A stretch of DNA of 6,310 nt from Verrucomicrobiaceae bacterium (GTDB lineage: Bacteria > Verrucomicrobiota > Verrucomicrobiae > Verrucomicrobiales > Akkermansiaceae). The DNA lies in NCBI GenBank assembly GCA_947372405.1, contig CANBTO010000307.1, positions 1 through 6,310 on the forward strand, in the 5' to 3' direction. Positions 5,705-6,310 of the stretch are shown here, one piece after another. Below the pieces are notes generated by a model, which was not told the origin of the DNA, ran no database searches, and saw only the letters and a list, made by a program, of their open reading frames with translations. The translations under genes and the position numbers were made by a program. The stretch's first letter is position 1; every line of letters begins with the position of its first letter.

Positions 5705-6310
5705 TCAGGCGTAGCTGCGGATGGAGACGTGGACGTCTTCGAACACGAGCGGTTCCTTGTGCAGGACCGGCGCGCTGTCGTTGCCCTTGTATTCCCAGGC
5801 GGCGACATGGGCGAAGTTGGCGTCGTCGCGCTTGGCCTCGCCCGGTTGGGTGCTGCCGGCGATGACTTCCGGGCTGTTGTCGAAGAACTGGTGCTCGGTG
5901 CGGAAGTGGCCGCCGCAGGATTCCTCGCGGGCGAGGGCGTCGTAGCACATCATTTCGCCGAATTCGAGGAAGTCGGCGACGCGGCCGGCCTTTTCGAGTT
6001 CCATGTTCACGTTCGAGCCGGAGCCTGGGATGCGGACGTTCTGCCAGAACTCCTCGCGGATCTGCGGGATCTTCTTCAACGCGTCAGTGAGGCCTTCGCG
6101 GGAACGGGCCATGCCGCAATCGTTCCACATCGTCAGACCGAGTTCGCGGTGAAAGGAATCCACCGTGCGCTTGCCCTGGATCGAGAACAGCTTGCTGACG
6201 CGCTCCTTGGTCTCGGCCTCGGTTTGTTTGAACTCGGGCATCGAGGTGTTGACGCTGCCGGGTTTCTGCGTGACGAGGTAGTTCGCGATGGTGGTCGGGA
6301 TGACGAAGTA
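5705..6310 (-). CDS. sdhA: Succinate dehydrogenase/fumarate reductase flavoprotein subunit, C-terminal part
   Basis: The minus-strand frame is open from the window edge to a TGA at 5707-5705, giving the last 201 residues; the N-terminal FAD domain lies outside. The fragment begins YFVIPTTIANYLVTQKPGS, running into the helical C-terminal domain (RTVDSFHRELGLTMWNDCGMARS). It contains REESCGGHFRTEHQ, the ESCGGHFR form of the conserved SdhA motif, which differs from the ESRGAHSR form of E. coli SdhA. It ends with the typical HKEPLVFEDVHVSIRSYA. SdhA oxidises succinate to fumarate with covalent FAD in respiratory complex II on the cytoplasmic side of the membrane. An internal ATG at 6241 is not the start, because homologous sequence continues upstream of it. 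The iron-sulfur and membrane subunits are not in the window; any gene following in the operon does not lie directly downstream here, since the next gene is convergent. Confidence 0.95.
   Translation of the reverse strand, partial: YFVIPTTIANYLVTQKPGSVNTSMPEFKQTEAETKERVSKLFSIQGKRTVDSFHRELGLTMWNDCGMARSREGLTDALKKIPQIREEFWQNVRIPGSGSNVNMELEKAGRVADFLEFGEMMCYDALAREESCGGHFRTEHQFFDNSPEVIAGSTQPGEAKRDDANFAHVAAWEYKGNDSAPVLHKEPLVFEDVHVSIRSYA

Overview
The window is ordinary bacterial chromosomal DNA of moderately high GC. Protein style suggests a Gram-negative member of the Planctomycetes-Verrucomicrobia-Chlamydiae group, most likely Verrucomicrobiota. The reasons are a succinate dehydrogenase flavoprotein of the 'ESCGGHFR' type, a secreted PQQ-like beta-propeller protein, an ammonium transporter with an Ala/Pro-rich exported N-terminus, and a general lack of strong Shine-Dalgarno sequences. 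The lineage is an inference from sequence style, since no database search was possible. I see no rRNA, tRNA, CRISPR array, insertion sequence or phage gene.

Layout. (1) Positions 1-1485, minus strand: the N-terminal 495 residues of a secreted beta-propeller protein whose 3' end lies outside the window. (2) Positions 1486-1931: a divergent 446-bp regulatory region. It holds a textbook sigma-54 promoter firing toward amtB, a 12-bp motif present once upstream of each divergent gene in the same orientation relative to it, and an 8-bp leader hairpin. (3) Positions 1932-3800, plus strand: an Amt-family ammonium transporter with signal peptide, three 11-residue Ala/Pro repeats, all the main channel residues and the C-terminal GLD...AY regulatory motif. 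(4) Positions 3810-3867: a long hairpin, a probable terminator or 3' stabiliser. (5) Positions 3950-4291, plus: an unrecognised four-helix membrane protein of 113 residues. (6) Positions 4373-5635, plus: an ion-transporter (IT) superfamily membrane protein resembling NhaD and the CitMHS_2 family, a probable Na+/H+ antiporter or anion carrier. (7) Positions 5705-6310, minus: the C-terminal 201 residues of SdhA, convergent with the antiporter.

How the parts relate. The clearest functional unit is sigma-54-controlled ammonium uptake. RpoN plus an activator would switch on amtB under nitrogen limitation, and imported ammonium would then be assimilated by enzymes outside the window. The usual PII partner gene (glnK/glnB) is not next to amtB. 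The small membrane protein and the transporter downstream may form a second transcription unit. The propeller gene shares the upstream control region with amtB, and the shared 12-bp motif raises the possibility of common regulation. SdhA belongs to a separate, convergent respiratory/TCA operon.

No clear new multi-gene system is visible. The most original signals are the paired 12-bp motif in the divergent region, the unknown small membrane protein between two transporters, and the enlarged periplasmic face of the Amt protein.
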